A stretch of DNA of 64,000 nucleotides from Hermetia illucens. Lineage: Eukaryota > Arthropoda > Insecta > Diptera > Stratiomyidae. Numbering within the stretch: the stretch's first letter is position 1; every line of letters starts with the position of its first letter. The DNA lies in contig NC_051853.1 of the NCBI RefSeq assembly GCF_905115235.1, forward strand, positions 45,257,467 to 45,321,466, in the 5' to 3' direction. The notes under the pieces were generated by a model. The model had not been told where the DNA came from. It did not search any database and saw nothing but the letters and a program-made list of their open reading frames with translations. This document shows positions 1-10,139 of the stretch, one piece after another. A program made the translations under genes and the position numbers.

Positions 1-112
1 CGGATATTCTCATTTCGTGTATATATAATACAGTATTCAGTAATAGCCAATGTTTTTTTGTTTAGGGTGAGCATTATATCTACGTCGGAAAAACGACTTC
101 ACAATCGGAAAA

Positions 113-1018
113 AGGAAGCCTGGAGGTCCCGCCAATTGAAGACGGCGGACAAATACTGCCACCGCCAAGTGTAAAAGAAACAGTCCGTGCAATCCATAGG
201 TTTAAAAATCATAAGTCGCCCGGAACCGATGGAATTACAGGCGATTTGGTTAGATATGGAGGCGACCAATTACACCAAGTGGTTCATAAGCTTGTGCTCA
301 AGGTGTGGGAATCAATGCCTCATACATAAAAAAGGAGATATCACACAGTGCAGCAATTATAGAGGTATCCTATTTATCCTATTTAAGTCCACTCAACTAC
401 TGGCCTATGCTGACGATATCCACATCATGGGAAGAACGACCCGAGACGTACACCCAGATCGAGCAGGCAGCAATTGGCGCAAGATCTTGGGCTGCACATC
501 AATGAAAGCAAGACAAAATATATGGTGGCAACGTCAGCACCGAAAACCAACCAACCAACAACATCAAATTGCACTGGACAAACGGGAAGAATAAAGATAG
601 AAGACTACAACTTTGAGACCGTTGATAATTTCTCTTTTCTAAGGTCGAAAATCACAACCTATAACAGTTACGACGATGAAATCCGCGCACGGTTGTTGGC
701 AGCCAACAGAGCCTATTTCAGCTCACAAAAACTGTTCCGCTCGAAACGTCTCACCATAGGGTCAAAGCTCTTACTGTACAAGACAATGATCTTGCCAGTC
801 CTCATTTATTCCTCGGAGACTTGGGTTCTTAGCAAGAAAAATTGCAAATTTTTGCTTGAGATGGAGCGATTGCGTAGATCAGGACGTCAGACAGCTTTTA
901 GGGATATTGAATTGGTGAACATCGGCGTAAAACTGGCATGCCTGGAGTTTCTTATTAAGACAGGCCTAGACCGGATACCGGTTGTTGCGCCGTTGATGAT
1001 GAAGGTGATGAGGTAAAA
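113..1018 (+). mobile_element. RTE-like LINE fragment, reverse transcriptase and 3' tail, decayed
   Basis: Translated pieces match the reverse transcriptase of the RTE-like LINE also found on the minus strand at 21.3-23.4 kb: KSPGTDGI in the fingers, then CSNYRG, then the catalytic AYADDI near 403-417, then a C-terminal stretch with SETWVLSKK. The palm between CSNYRG and AYADDI is deleted, and the frame changes several times. Beyond 860 the sequence jumps by deletion to the 3' coding end, and the tail shows short TGATGA-type repeats near 990-1015. A non-functional remnant; the clade name is from motif resemblance only. Confidence 0.8.
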
Positions 1019-1159
1019 TATAATGAAAGGTGATCTATACCTGCGCGAGGGGTGACTACCGGAACATCGGCCCAACGCGGTTAGCCTCTGTGAAAGTCCG
1101 AGGAAGAGCTTTGATAAAAGGAGGGGATAAAAGAGGCAGGGAAGGCGTGATGATTGAGA
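1019..1159. other. Unassigned spacer between two LINE remnants
   Basis: I see no ORF with recognisable content or repeat ends here. It is moderately G-rich and joins the plus-strand RTE-like fragment to the minus-strand jockey-like fragment. Confidence 0.4.
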
Positions 1160-2303
1160 GGAGAATTACTGTCTGAGAGGGGGGCCAGCCCTGACACGCA
1201 GTACCTCTGCTCTCGTAACGAGGCACCATGCGTAGCCAAATTTTTTGAGTGGGTTAGGGTGGGACAGCCACTTCTTCAGTCTGACGCACGGCAGTTTGAT
1301 CATTTGCGGTATTATGGGACAAACCCTAGAGAGGTCGTACAGGAGCGAATTTTTGTGAAATTTTAAGTTAGACCTTCTGTATTTAGCCGTGCATTTCCTG
1401 AGGGTCTTCCTTTTGAAGTGTTGGAGGGCTTCTGCTACGTTGGGGACATTGTAGCCCATGCTGGGAAGCTGTAGATCAGAAATTAGAAGTTTGTTTTGAA
1501 TTAGAGTTTTGTATAAGAGGGGTTTGGTAGCAGGGCCCGAGATGAGAGGAGATTATTTAAGGTAGCTGCAGCCTTAGAAGCTTTGACAATAACAGATCTG
1601 ACGTGAGGGTTACATTTAAGTTTGTTGTTGAGAGAGATTCTTAGGTATTTAATGTTTAGTTTTGGCTTGAGAGTGCTGTTGACAATGCATAAATGTGAGC
1701 CAGTGGCAGAATACAAAGAATTAACGGTGAGGGTCCACCAGTTGAAATACGCAATGGCCCTATTGGTTAAGAGTTTGAGAGAGAGACACTCGCATATAGG
1801 ATATTGTCGTCAGCGAAGAGAATCTCTCCTCATTGTCGTTGGAGAGAAAAGGCAGGTGAGAGGCCGTTTGTGTTGCCGTTATCGTAGGGGATTAATTTAC
1901 GAGAGGGAGGGGAATATCGTGAAGGAAGATGTTAAAAATTGTGGGGCCTGGAATGTTCTGTTGGAGATTAAGTTTCCAAGGTTTCTGAGTAAAGGGAGGG
2001 GGCAATTGATTGAAGATATGGTCATGCAGGTACAGGATTGCCTGTTCGGTAAATCTGAGGTTTTCAAAGTCGAATTGATTAAGTGGAATGATAGGTGACT
2101 TAGTAAGACATGTTCGAAGATTTTTCCAATATTGAAAAGAAGAGAGACAGGCTTCATATCTTTGAGATCGACCTAGTACCCCTTCGTAGGGGTATTAGGA
2201 GGGCTGATTTCTATGATACCGGGAAGTGTCTGTTGTTCAGGCAGTGTAGGTGCAACCTTCTGCAGGACAAAGTTAGAAGCACCATCGGGGTCCGATGATT
2301 TTT
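1160..2303 (-). mobile_element. Jockey-like LINE, reverse transcriptase part, decayed
   Basis: On the minus strand, 2157 to 1897 reads as RT fingers (PVSLLFNIGKIFEHVLLSHL). Further on, 1716-1166 reads as the C-terminal RT region with NNKLKCNPHVRSV, SKAAATLNNLLSSRALLPN and RKTLRKCTAKYRR, typical of jockey-clade ORF2. Several frame changes and an internal deletion removing the FADD-type motif make it non-coding. Its upstream part (endonuclease) lies at 4,233-5,350; the two are separated by family A units, so the LINE was there first. Confidence 0.8.
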
Positions 2304-4232
2304 AAGGTTTTGTGTAAAACAAAACCTTATTAAAATCGATTCAATGTCTGTCTGTCTGTCTGTCACACGCATTTTTCTCCAAAACGGCTAAACCGATCCA
2401 AACGAAATTTGGTGGACAGATGGGAACTATGAAATCCCACGCATACAGCGAGTGGCATAAATTTATGTGGAATTTAAAGGGGGGCTCCCCATACATGCAA
2501 AGGGGGGATTTAACAAATTTTTTCACCGGATATAGTTGTGTAGGGTATCAAATGAAAGGTCTCGATTTGTACTTTCCGAAACTTGTTTAGTTTTGGCATA
2601 AATTGCAAAGTGCGTGAGTAAGGAGTCAAAATGTACGCATTTGAAGTGAGACAGGACTCATTTTCGGAAACTACCCAACCTAAAAATCCGAAAAAAATCA
2701 GGGTCGTGCGCCTAGATGAAATCTAGGCCTCAAAATATGTCCCATTCCGATATCTGCTCAAATAAACTTACTAATAGTATATTACTACTTTTTAGAAATT
2801 TACTGAAAACCCCCCTTAAATTCATCCTAGGACTTCCGAATTTTGTACCAGCATAGGGGACAATATTTCGTATATATGTGCTAAATTTCATGGAAATCAG
2901 GCAAATAACGCCAAAGTTATAGCAGTTCAAACTTAGCAATTTCGCGCGAGTTTACTGCTCCCAAAGCCATGCAAATCAGATGCTGACGTCATAATTACCC
3001 GGAATAATTGACATTCGCGTGGAATATTAAAGTCACATTTATGAAGAATCTATTTATCTGCAGCCCTTTTTAAGGCTTTGTGTAAAACACTTATGTGAAA
3101 TCTAATCTTCGAGAGATGTCCCATTTCGGTATCTGCTCAAAAAATTTACTAATAGTATATTATCAACTTTTAGAAATAGACTAAAAAACTCCCCTTAAGT
3201 TCATCCTAAGTGTACTAAATTGCACCGACATAGAGGACAGCCTCGTGCATACACATACCACATGCCACATGAAAATCCAACTATTAGTGAGAAAGTTATA
3301 GCAGTTCAAACTTATCAATTTCGTGCTAATTAACAGCATCCTAACCATATAAATAAGATGCTGACGTCATAATTAACGAGAATAATTGAAATTCCAGTGA
3401 AATATTAAAATTCCATTCAAGAAGAATCTAATTCTCCCTAGCCCTTTTTAAGGTTTTGTGTAAAACAAAACCTTATTAAAATCGATTCAATGTCTGTCTG
3501 TCTGTCTGTCCGTCACACGCATTTTTCTCGGAGAGGGTTATAGTGATTGACACCAAATTTGGTACAAAGGTAGGAACTGTGAACGCTGACGCATACAGTA
3601 AATTACATCCTTTTACGTCGAATTTGCGGGGGGCTCCCCATACATGCAAAAGAGGGGTGTAAATTTTTTTTTCATCAAATATAGTCATGCGGGTATCGAA
3701 TTAAAGGTCTCGATTAGTACTTTTCAAAGCCGATCTTAGTTTTGACATTCGTTGGAAGGGTGGAGAGCGCGGAGGGTTGAAAGTGATCACTTCTTTAAGG
3801 GGGCCATTCTCAGAAACCACCAAACCGAAAAATCTGAAAAAAATCTAGAGGCTGCCACTATATGGTGCCTGGGCTCCGAAATACCTTCCATGCCGATATC
3901 TGTTTAAATAAAGTTAATAATAGTATATTACTACAATTTTTTGTAATTGGTTAGAAACCCCCCTTGTGTTCATCCTAGTACCATGAAATTTTGCAGTAGG
4001 CTATAATATAGAGCATGAGCTTACCAAGTTTGGTGGAAATCGCACTATTACTAACAAAGTTATAATACCTCAAATTTGTTGCTTCTTTGAAAGTTGAAGA
4101 CTATGAATGTCAATATCACCCGAAAGTGGATACTCTCACATAATATATGGATATATTACGTGCTACGTACTAAGAAATACACAAAACCTTTCGTACCTGA
4201 AGCGTCCAGCTTCCGGTTTCCCGACTTGTTTA
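2304..4232 (+). repeat. Family A repeat, three head-to-tail units inserted in a jockey-like LINE
   Basis: Three units begin at 2304, 3072 and 3450. The first and third open with a 10-bp inverted pair (AAGGTTTTGT, 5-nt loop, ACAAAACCTT), an A-rich stretch and a TCTG/GTCT microsatellite. The body has runs such as GGGGGCTCCCCATACATGCA and AATAATAGTATATTA. Units 1 and 2 end with GCCCTTTTT; the third ends with a different tail containing CAGCTTCCGGTTTCCCGACT. Other copies sit at 14.1, 18.5 (reversed), 19.4, 34.8, 40.6 and 50.9 kb. No protein is encoded. I do not recognise the family; a non-autonomous DNA element is my best guess. Confidence 0.8.
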
Positions 4233-5350
4233 TTGTTGGACCGGGTGATTGCAAATTCAACTCCCTACCTCCCTAGGAAGGTAAAGGAGGCGAACGATCC
4301 GATTCTGACTATATCAGCGGGGCAGCTGGGGGGAAAGGGGCAAAGGTAAGACCTTTCCAAGCTCAACCTTTTATCGAGTTTCAGATGGGGTCCGTGGGCG
4401 ATTTGGTACTGAATAAGTGTCAGCAATAGTCTACACAGGCGGACATTTTTTCCTCAGGGGAGTGAAAATAGAGGTTACTTATTTTTATCGGGTAGTATTT
4501 GACGTTGAGAGAAGATTTTTTCCTTCCAGACATTCGATTAATTGGTGAGAAAACTTGTGGACCAGGTTTGAGGAGTTTCTTGTAGGATGCATTCAGTTCG
4601 GATTCAAAAGCTCTATTGATTTTGCTGGACAGGTCATTAAATCTCGAAGAGGAGACGGTAGTAAGTGTTGCATTTGTTCCGTAGCCGGTGAAATAATCGT
4701 TTCCTGCGCTGCAGTAACTTGTTTCTATCGCGGACTAAGAGGAGGGTTGAGGGGGGAAGGCACCCCTATTTGTAGTAACCAGGCTCTTTAACTGGAGCGT
4801 ATTTGTCGATTATAGTTTCGAAGGCAGAGTTGAATTTCCAGATGTAAGTGTCTAGCTCATCATTAGAGTGAAAGCGCGATTTGTGCGGGGGAGGACCCAG
4901 CGCACTGAATAAGCCGCGGTGAAAATCGTCCCAGTTAGTCAGATTGAAAAATCTGCATTTATGTGGATGGTGGAGGGAAGAGAGAATTTGATGCAGAGAG
5001 AGGCTGAAGGCATGGTGGTCGGAGTGGGCTCTCAAAAAGGAGCAGCTAGTGACACATGCTAAGAGATTGGACGAGATTATAAAGCCGTCTAGGAAGGAAG
5101 ACTTTCGATAAAGAGATGGCACTCCAGCGTTAATATTGTCCGCGCTAAGGAAGGATCCTAACTGGAATCAGTCGAAGAGAAACTGTTGTTTTCGTTGTTA
5201 ACTGAGTCGCCTCAAATATACGTGTCTCGCGTTGAGGTCACCACCGAGGATGAAGGCGTCGAAACTGGCCGCGAATTCCCAGAATTCGGAGAGAATGGGA
5301 ACTGTGCCGAGTTGCTCGTTAGACAATAATCATAATATTGGATCGCACAT
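4233..5350 (-). mobile_element. Jockey-like LINE, endonuclease and linker part, decayed
   Basis: Minus-strand reading gives FILGGDLNARH near 5,250, the GDxNAxH motif of apurinic-type LINE endonucleases. Then comes a 118-codon open stretch (5122-4766) with SDHHAFSLSLHQI, the conserved end of the endonuclease domain, and a linker that continues to about 4,240 in broken frames. It continues as the RT fragment at 1,160-2,303 on the far side of the family A insertion. Confidence 0.75.
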
Positions 5351-5404
5351 AAGGTACCGCGTTGTGTGTGACAATGTCGTATTGCCGATCGCCACAGCGC
5401 TTTC

Positions 5405-5752
5405 GGTCACACTGCTGCCAGAGCAGAGGTAAGGCAGCGTCTGATGAGTTGCCTCTGTCCTGGACGAAACCCTAAGTCACTTTTTTTTTGGACTTTTTGA
5501 ATTTTAGGGTATTTGGCACAAAAAAGAAGGCCCGTGGACCACAAATGTGGAAGGTTTCTTCCAAATTCGTCCAATCCAGCATCAACTGGATGCGGACTTA
5601 GGACTCCCTCAATCCTCAAACAAAAACAAGTATAGCAGATTGTTGGTCAGTTCAGGTTTTATGGTTAATTATGGCATTCTCTTGTTTGGGGATCAGGGAG
5701 TCAAGTCCGCATCCACTTGATACCGGACCGGATCAAATGGAAAGCAACTTGT
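5405..5752. repeat. Family B repeat, foldback type
   Basis: Contains GCAGAGGTAAGGCAGCGTCT followed by a partly inverse GTTGCCTCTGTCCTGG. Next is a block with GTGGACCA and GGATGCGGACTTAGGACTCC (about 5,530-5,610), then the same block inverted (AAGTCCGCATCCACTTGATA, about 5,700-5,750). The same modules recur at 15.0-15.4, 40.86-40.96, 57.25-57.31 and 59.2-59.67 kb. No coding content. Confidence 0.7.
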
Positions 5753-5754
5753 TC

Positions 5755-5965
5755 CCGCTCTTAATAATCCTAGTTTGCGAATCCTGATGTACTCCACACA
5801 TTAAAATGCCGTTTACTTTTTTTTCAAGATGGACAGGGCATCCTCTAACGTAGCATCCCACAAACACCTTTTTTTGGAGATGGGGGGATATGTTGCCATA
5901 TACTTCAACAATGAGCAATGCTATCAGTCTGATTTTCAGTATTTGGAGCCTTATAACTAGTGTAA
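5755..5965. repeat. Family D repeat fragment in DCTN4 intron 3
   Basis: Shares TAATAATCCTAGTTTG, TTAAAATGCCGTTTACTTTT and a following block with the right half of the 864-bp family D element at 32,284-33,147. Only one end is present. It lies a few dozen bases downstream (in gene sense) of DCTN4 exon 3. Confidence 0.65.
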
Positions 5966-6008
5966 AGCCTCTTCTACAAATTAACGGCAAAATAAGGTAG
6001 AAACTTAC

Positions 6009-6541
6009 CAACGGTTTGATCTGGAATGCCGACATCGCGAGTAGTCCATCTGCACGCCAAACAGGACAAGTAATACATTTTTCGGGTGATGACTTTATCC
6101 TTTTCTTTGTCGTCTCCATCGCCTTTCTCCGGGTCGTCTACTTTTCTGCAATCAAAATGCAAAACACGCTCACAAACCAAAAACAATAAAATTTTATGAA
6201 TAATTACTTTGGCACGACCACAGTAGTCGCCCTAGCCGAAAGCGTATGCTGGCAACTGGGACAGTTGAAGCAGTTATTGCATCGATTTTTCTTCAGCTTG
6301 GCTTCCGAAGAAGGAATATTCTCCAAGCAGCTGGAACAAAAATGAGAATCAACCTGGAAAGGGAGATAAAACAGTTAAGTTCGCTTAAATGATTTACTTT
6401 CATCAAACTTACTTCATGGCAGACACAAAAGCCACACCTCAGTTGCAAGCAGTGACGACAAAAATACAATTTGGTAATTGGATTGATTAAACCACAGGAG
6501 CAGGCATAGCTGACAACAGGCGGGAGCATAAAACTAGCCAT
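6009..6541 (-). CDS. DCTN4: Dynactin subunit 4 (p62), exons 1-3, 5' part of gene
   Basis: Encodes the N terminus of dynactin p62, a subunit of the pointed-end complex of dynactin, the cytoplasmic dynein activator. Exons: 6541-6413 (43 codons from MASF), 6353-6208 and 6145-6009, joined by GT-AG introns of 59 and 62 bp and giving 137 residues. Recognition rests on the cysteine-rich zinc-binding region ([38 protein letters not shown]) followed by [16 protein letters not shown], both diagnostic of this family. Exon 3 ends in phase 1 with a good donor. The family is usually about 450-500 residues, so roughly 320 codons are missing; no further exon is seen down to position 1, so intron 3 either runs off the window or the gene is cut. 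The ATG lies 465 bp from the divergent 815-codon gene. Confidence 0.9.
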
Positions 6542-7006
6542 CGTTGTTAATAATTCTAAGATTTTGCCACCTCAAGCAAGAGCGACTCCGGCAGACTCTT
6601 AGCAATCGGACAACAAACGTCAAACGGAGATGACATCAGATGTGATTAACGCCTAAGTGAATGCACTTTGTTTTGGTTAAGAAGGCAGTATGTGTAAATT
6701 TATTCATTTTATAGCCACCTAACTATAACTATGTGATCAAATTTGGTTAAGTTAATTTAGTCATACTATTGGCGATATCATCAAAGAATATATCAATTCT
6801 ATTATTTTCTTTATATCTACAGGTGCATTTTATATGGCAACACTTGAATGCCTAAAACGACTAAACAACACAAAAGACTGTTACACGGGCATTTGAAATG
6901 TCGGCTAGTTCTATTTGAGTTCCAGATTGTAATAAGTTAGTAATTGTATTTGCTCGAAAGTTTCAATTGGTTCATGAACATCCTCGCGTAGAGTAAGTTT
7001 CGTACC
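6542..7006. promoter_or_regulatory. Shared bidirectional promoter interval between DCTN4 and the 815-codon gene
   Basis: 465 bp separate the two divergent start codons, so both promoters and 5' UTRs must lie here unless there are remote 5' exons. I see no transposon homology. A TATATGGCAACA block lies near 6,831 and a TTTTATAG near 6,708; neither is a convincing TATA element, which fits a housekeeping-type promoter. Confidence 0.5.
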
Positions 7007-9454
7007 ATGTCAGACAGTGATACACCGAATTTAATTGATTGGAGTTTAGAAACAGTCGAAAATGTAGTCAGCGCGGATCAAACAGGCGAAAGTTCGATTC
7101 TATCTCCGCAAAATATCTTAATTAGAGTGGGGCCACACAAAGAGCCTAGTCTAGATGATAACCCTTTTGATGTGGTGCTTAACCAGGCGGATTTATCCGA
7201 CGACCCATTTGAGTTGCTCTCGAGACAAGCAGAGCTCAATAAATTGAATTCGAACAACACCTGTCAGGTGGAAACTGTAAATTTGCTGGGACTGGACGAG
7301 GCAAGTACGTTGAATTTCGATTGTATAAAAGGGCAAGGTAATCCTGATGCAAATGACGGCGCCGAGTTGGCTTTGGCCCCGCCGAAAGAGAGTGTGAGTG
7401 AAAATCCGTGCATGAACTCAGAAAGGCCAATGGAACCCAGCCCGGAAAAGATTCTTTCAAATCAGGATAGCCTTAGCACTAGGGATGAAACCATTGAATG
7501 TACCACGGAACCGATTCCAAACAAGCTCGAAAATACAACCGAAATCGATGCATCTGCACCAGTTCTGCTTGATGACGACAGCAGCAAGTCTCTCAGCAAA
7601 TCAGGCGGGAATGGATCTCAGTTTATAAATGGACTTCGAAAACGGTTGCTCAGGCTTAGTGACTCCGGATCTTCCACAGGATCTCCTTCCCGCCGAGGAT
7701 CGAAATCCGGAAAGGATATCATTGGCGACGAGTTTAGTGACTCTTTCGACGACATAAATTCAACTAATCCAGTTTGGGTAGACTCAGAGACTGAACAGGA
7801 GAGTGAACTGGAATTTCTAAAAATTCCAATTTTGCAAGAAATCGAGAAAACGGAAAAAACGACTGAGAACCGGCAAACTATCCTGGCAACTCCGAAGAAA
7901 GATGCCGTTGACGCCTTGGCTAGATACAAGGAGAAAATGACTGAAAAGGGAACAAACGGGCAGAACTCTTCGAATACAATCGACTTGCAGGCAATCCGAG
8001 AGAGAGTCCAACGCCAGAAATTGGAAGCAAGTAATTCCCAAGATATCGACGACTTGATAGCGTCAATGAAACAAATCATTTTAAAATCATCTGATGCCGA
8101 ACAAAAGGTTGAAGCTAATAAATTGTTCGATAGTTTGCGAACTCTTGCTGGAAAAAACACCGCTGGGACAAACACCCATACCATAGATACCATGGATTCT
8201 GATCCACATACTAACCTAGAAGTGCCTCCAACTATAGTCCGCCAGGGAACATTTGATCTGAATAAGTCCGACGAGAACGAAAAAGAGGCTACAAATCCAT
8301 CGCCAACACCATCTGAGATACTTGAAGAGGCAGAATCTGCAAACTCTCCTCAATTTTCAGCAAATATCTCAAATATTGTTGAGCACATTGGAATGCTTCT
8401 TGGCAACCAGAATGTTAATGTGCTTCAAACAGGAGTCGTTCCCAGTCCAGCCAATGTGACTAATCCTACCTACATTGTGGTGATGGGGACGCCCGTCCTT
8501 TCCAGTCGACAAAACACTCAAATGGCACTGAATAGTACAAATTCCCCCGAATTCGAGTCGAAGCCTCGAGGACGCAGCCAGTCACTCAGTTTGCATGATA
8601 AGTCTGTCGACCGGGCAACTAAGCCGATACCTAACTCCCCAAGCACTTTCAGTACGCCCTCCAGGCCTTATATGCTGAAGCGGCGAAGTACAATCAGCTA
8701 CTCCCCCGCAACGACAACCCAACCAGGAGCCCGAAAATCACTTTACGAACCAGCAAAAGCACCCCAGAAGCCAGCACCTGTCCAGCGGCGACATACGAAC
8801 GTGATAAATAATCAACATACCTTACTCCCACCGAGAGGACTTCCGAATTCAATAGTCCACACACCTCTAGAATTGGATCCTAAGAAACTGAAGCTTAAAT
8901 CCAACGATAACAGCCGTCGACCTACAGGACCCTTGCGGGCAACTATTCCTTTGAAGAAGGGTCTATCGACTGTTACTACGCCATACGCTTCCCGGTCTAC
9001 TAACTCCGGGCAATTAGTCACAAGCACGCCTATCGCCGCCACAAACTTGTTGGAAACTTTCCCGGTTACTTCCACCTCGTCATTGCCTAATGGGCCTTCC
9101 TCGAAAACTAACGAACGAACTCAGGCCAGGAGGTCATATTTGTCTGTAACTCCCAACGGGAAAGCCAGAGATAGGTCAGGTGTTTCTGCTGTAGGTCGGA
9201 AGCGGTCGCTAACTGATTCTAGATCATCGAAACAATCTTCCGCCAGCTATCAATCGAACAAAGCATCACATGGACCGGCGGTCACAATGAACAACGCTCA
9301 AAGGCGTATTTCATCCAATACGGTATTCCCAGCAATGTTTTCTTTAATAAAATCTCATAATCCAAAGAAACCTTTTTTGCAGGGAACCACTACACTGCCC
9401 AGGAGTTTTGGATCGCTCGCTAGAAGTGATAAAGAAAACAAACGTCCAAAGTGA
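7007..9454 (+). CDS. Uncharacterised 815-residue Ser/Thr-rich protein with C-terminal KEN motif
   Basis: Single open frame of 815 codons from ATG at 7007 (context GTACCATGT) to TGA. I do not recognise the protein. It is largely low-complexity and rich in Ser, Thr, Asn and Pro, so probably disordered. Visible features: two acidic NPF/DPF-type motifs (DDNPFDVV, DDPFELL) at about residues 50-70; a basic Ser patch SGSSTGSPSRRGSKSGK near 220; a helical, charged segment at about 300-385; many S/T-P sites; basic C-terminal half (KRRST, RKRS); and DKENKRP at the extreme C terminus, a candidate APC/C KEN box. No signal peptide, membrane segment or catalytic domain is seen. The long unbroken frame among decayed DNA and the head-to-head position with DCTN4 argue that it is a real host gene. 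A cell-cycle or cytoskeletal role is only a guess. Confidence 0.85.
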   Translation: MSDSDTPNLIDWSLETVENVVSADQTGESSILSPQNILIRVGPHKEPSLDDNPFDVVLNQADLSDDPFELLSRQAELNKLNSNNTCQVETVNLLGLDEASTLNFDCIKGQGNPDANDGAELALAPPKESVSENPCMNSERPMEPSPEKILSNQDSLSTRDETIECTTEPIPNKLENTTEIDASAPVLLDDDSSKSLSKSGGNGSQFINGLRKRLLRLSDSGSSTGSPSRRGSKSGKDIIGDEFSDSFDDINSTNPVWVDSETEQESELEFLKIPILQEIEKTEKTTENRQTILATPKKDAVDALARYKEKMTEKGTNGQNSSNTIDLQAIRERVQRQKLEASNSQDIDDLIASMKQIILKSSDAEQKVEANKLFDSLRTLAGKNTAGTNTHTIDTMDSDPHTNLEVPPTIVRQGTFDLNKSDENEKEATNPSPTPSEILEEAESANSPQFSANISNIVEHIGMLLGNQNVNVLQTGVVPSPANVTNPTYIVVMGTPVLSSRQNTQMALNSTNSPEFESKPRGRSQSLSLHDKSVDRATKPIPNSPSTFSTPSRPYMLKRRSTISYSPATTTQPGARKSLYEPAKAPQKPAPVQRRHTNVINNQHTLLPPRGLPNSIVHTPLELDPKKLKLKSNDNSRRPTGPLRATIPLKKGLSTVTTPYASRSTNSGQLVTSTPIAATNLLETFPVTSTSSLPNGPSSKTNERTQARRSYLSVTPNGKARDRSGVSAVGRKRSLTDSRSSKQSSASYQSNKASHGPAVTMNNAQRRISSNTVFPAMFSLIKSHNPKKPFLQGTTTLPRSFGSLARSDKENKRPK

Positions 9455-10139
9455 TGAGTTTGGTGGCACTCTACCCGAAGGCAGCGAAAAAAGAATCTCC
9501 TACTTTCCCGTACATTACTAGTAACAATTAGAGAATTGTGATATATTTTACTTTCAAGACTACAATTTGAATATTTCTTTTTAAAAAATGTTACTGTTAG
9601 GATTTTTTTTTTCACGGAAATTATAAATCAGTCTTACCTTAACGTTTCTGTATTAATTGGATAGAAGCAAATTAATTTTGAGGATTAATTCGAGGATCTA
9701 ATCCGCGAAGTTTCTCTTCTAATATGTCATAAATGATGCGGTTGTAATCCTGCAGCAGAGCGGAGTCTCGCATTTGTGTCAAATGTGTAAAGTATTTGAC
9801 TCTTTCCTGATGAAGGGAGAGAGCGCGGATTCGATCCTTTCATCGTAAAGAAGACTCACGCTTGAGGTAAATATTTTTTAGCAATTAATTTTCTTAAGCG
9901 TGACTAAAAGTTTGAAACTGTTTTTACGAATAAATATCATCAAAACAATTCAGAACGCAGTTTTCACTGAAGAAAATGCGATTGCTTCAATTGAGAGTTA
10001 TGGATTTTCATACAGGGTTTGATGATTTTCCGATTCTCTACCCTCTGGAAGGCCATCATTGATGGATTTCCTGCATTATATTTTGCTTTCGATTTTAAAT
10101 TTGCAGTTCCGGTGGAATGAAAATAATTTACTGTCGTCA
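9455..10139. other. 3' flank of the 815-codon gene, no gene seen
   Basis: AT-rich sequence without coding content or recognised repeat. An AATAAA lies at 9,929-9,934, rather distant from the stop; no nearer canonical polyadenylation signal is visible. Confidence 0.4.

Noticed and set aside
1622-2098. 158-codon plus-strand frame
   Set aside because: Antisense of jockey-like RT sequence, which reads convincingly on the minus strand.
2347-2371. TCTG/GTCT tandem array as a possible CRISPR-like or satellite array
   Set aside because: It is a microsatellite inside family A and recurs in each copy; no spaced repeats of CRISPR type exist in the window.
5733-6119. 128-codon minus-strand frame overlapping DCTN4 exon 3
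   Set aside because: Its frame differs from the p62 frame in exon 3 and the remainder runs into the family D repeat; a shadow, not a gene.
7618-8193. 191-codon minus-strand frame inside the 815-codon gene
   Set aside because: Antisense shadow of a serine-rich coding region; no recognised domain and the sense frame is far longer.
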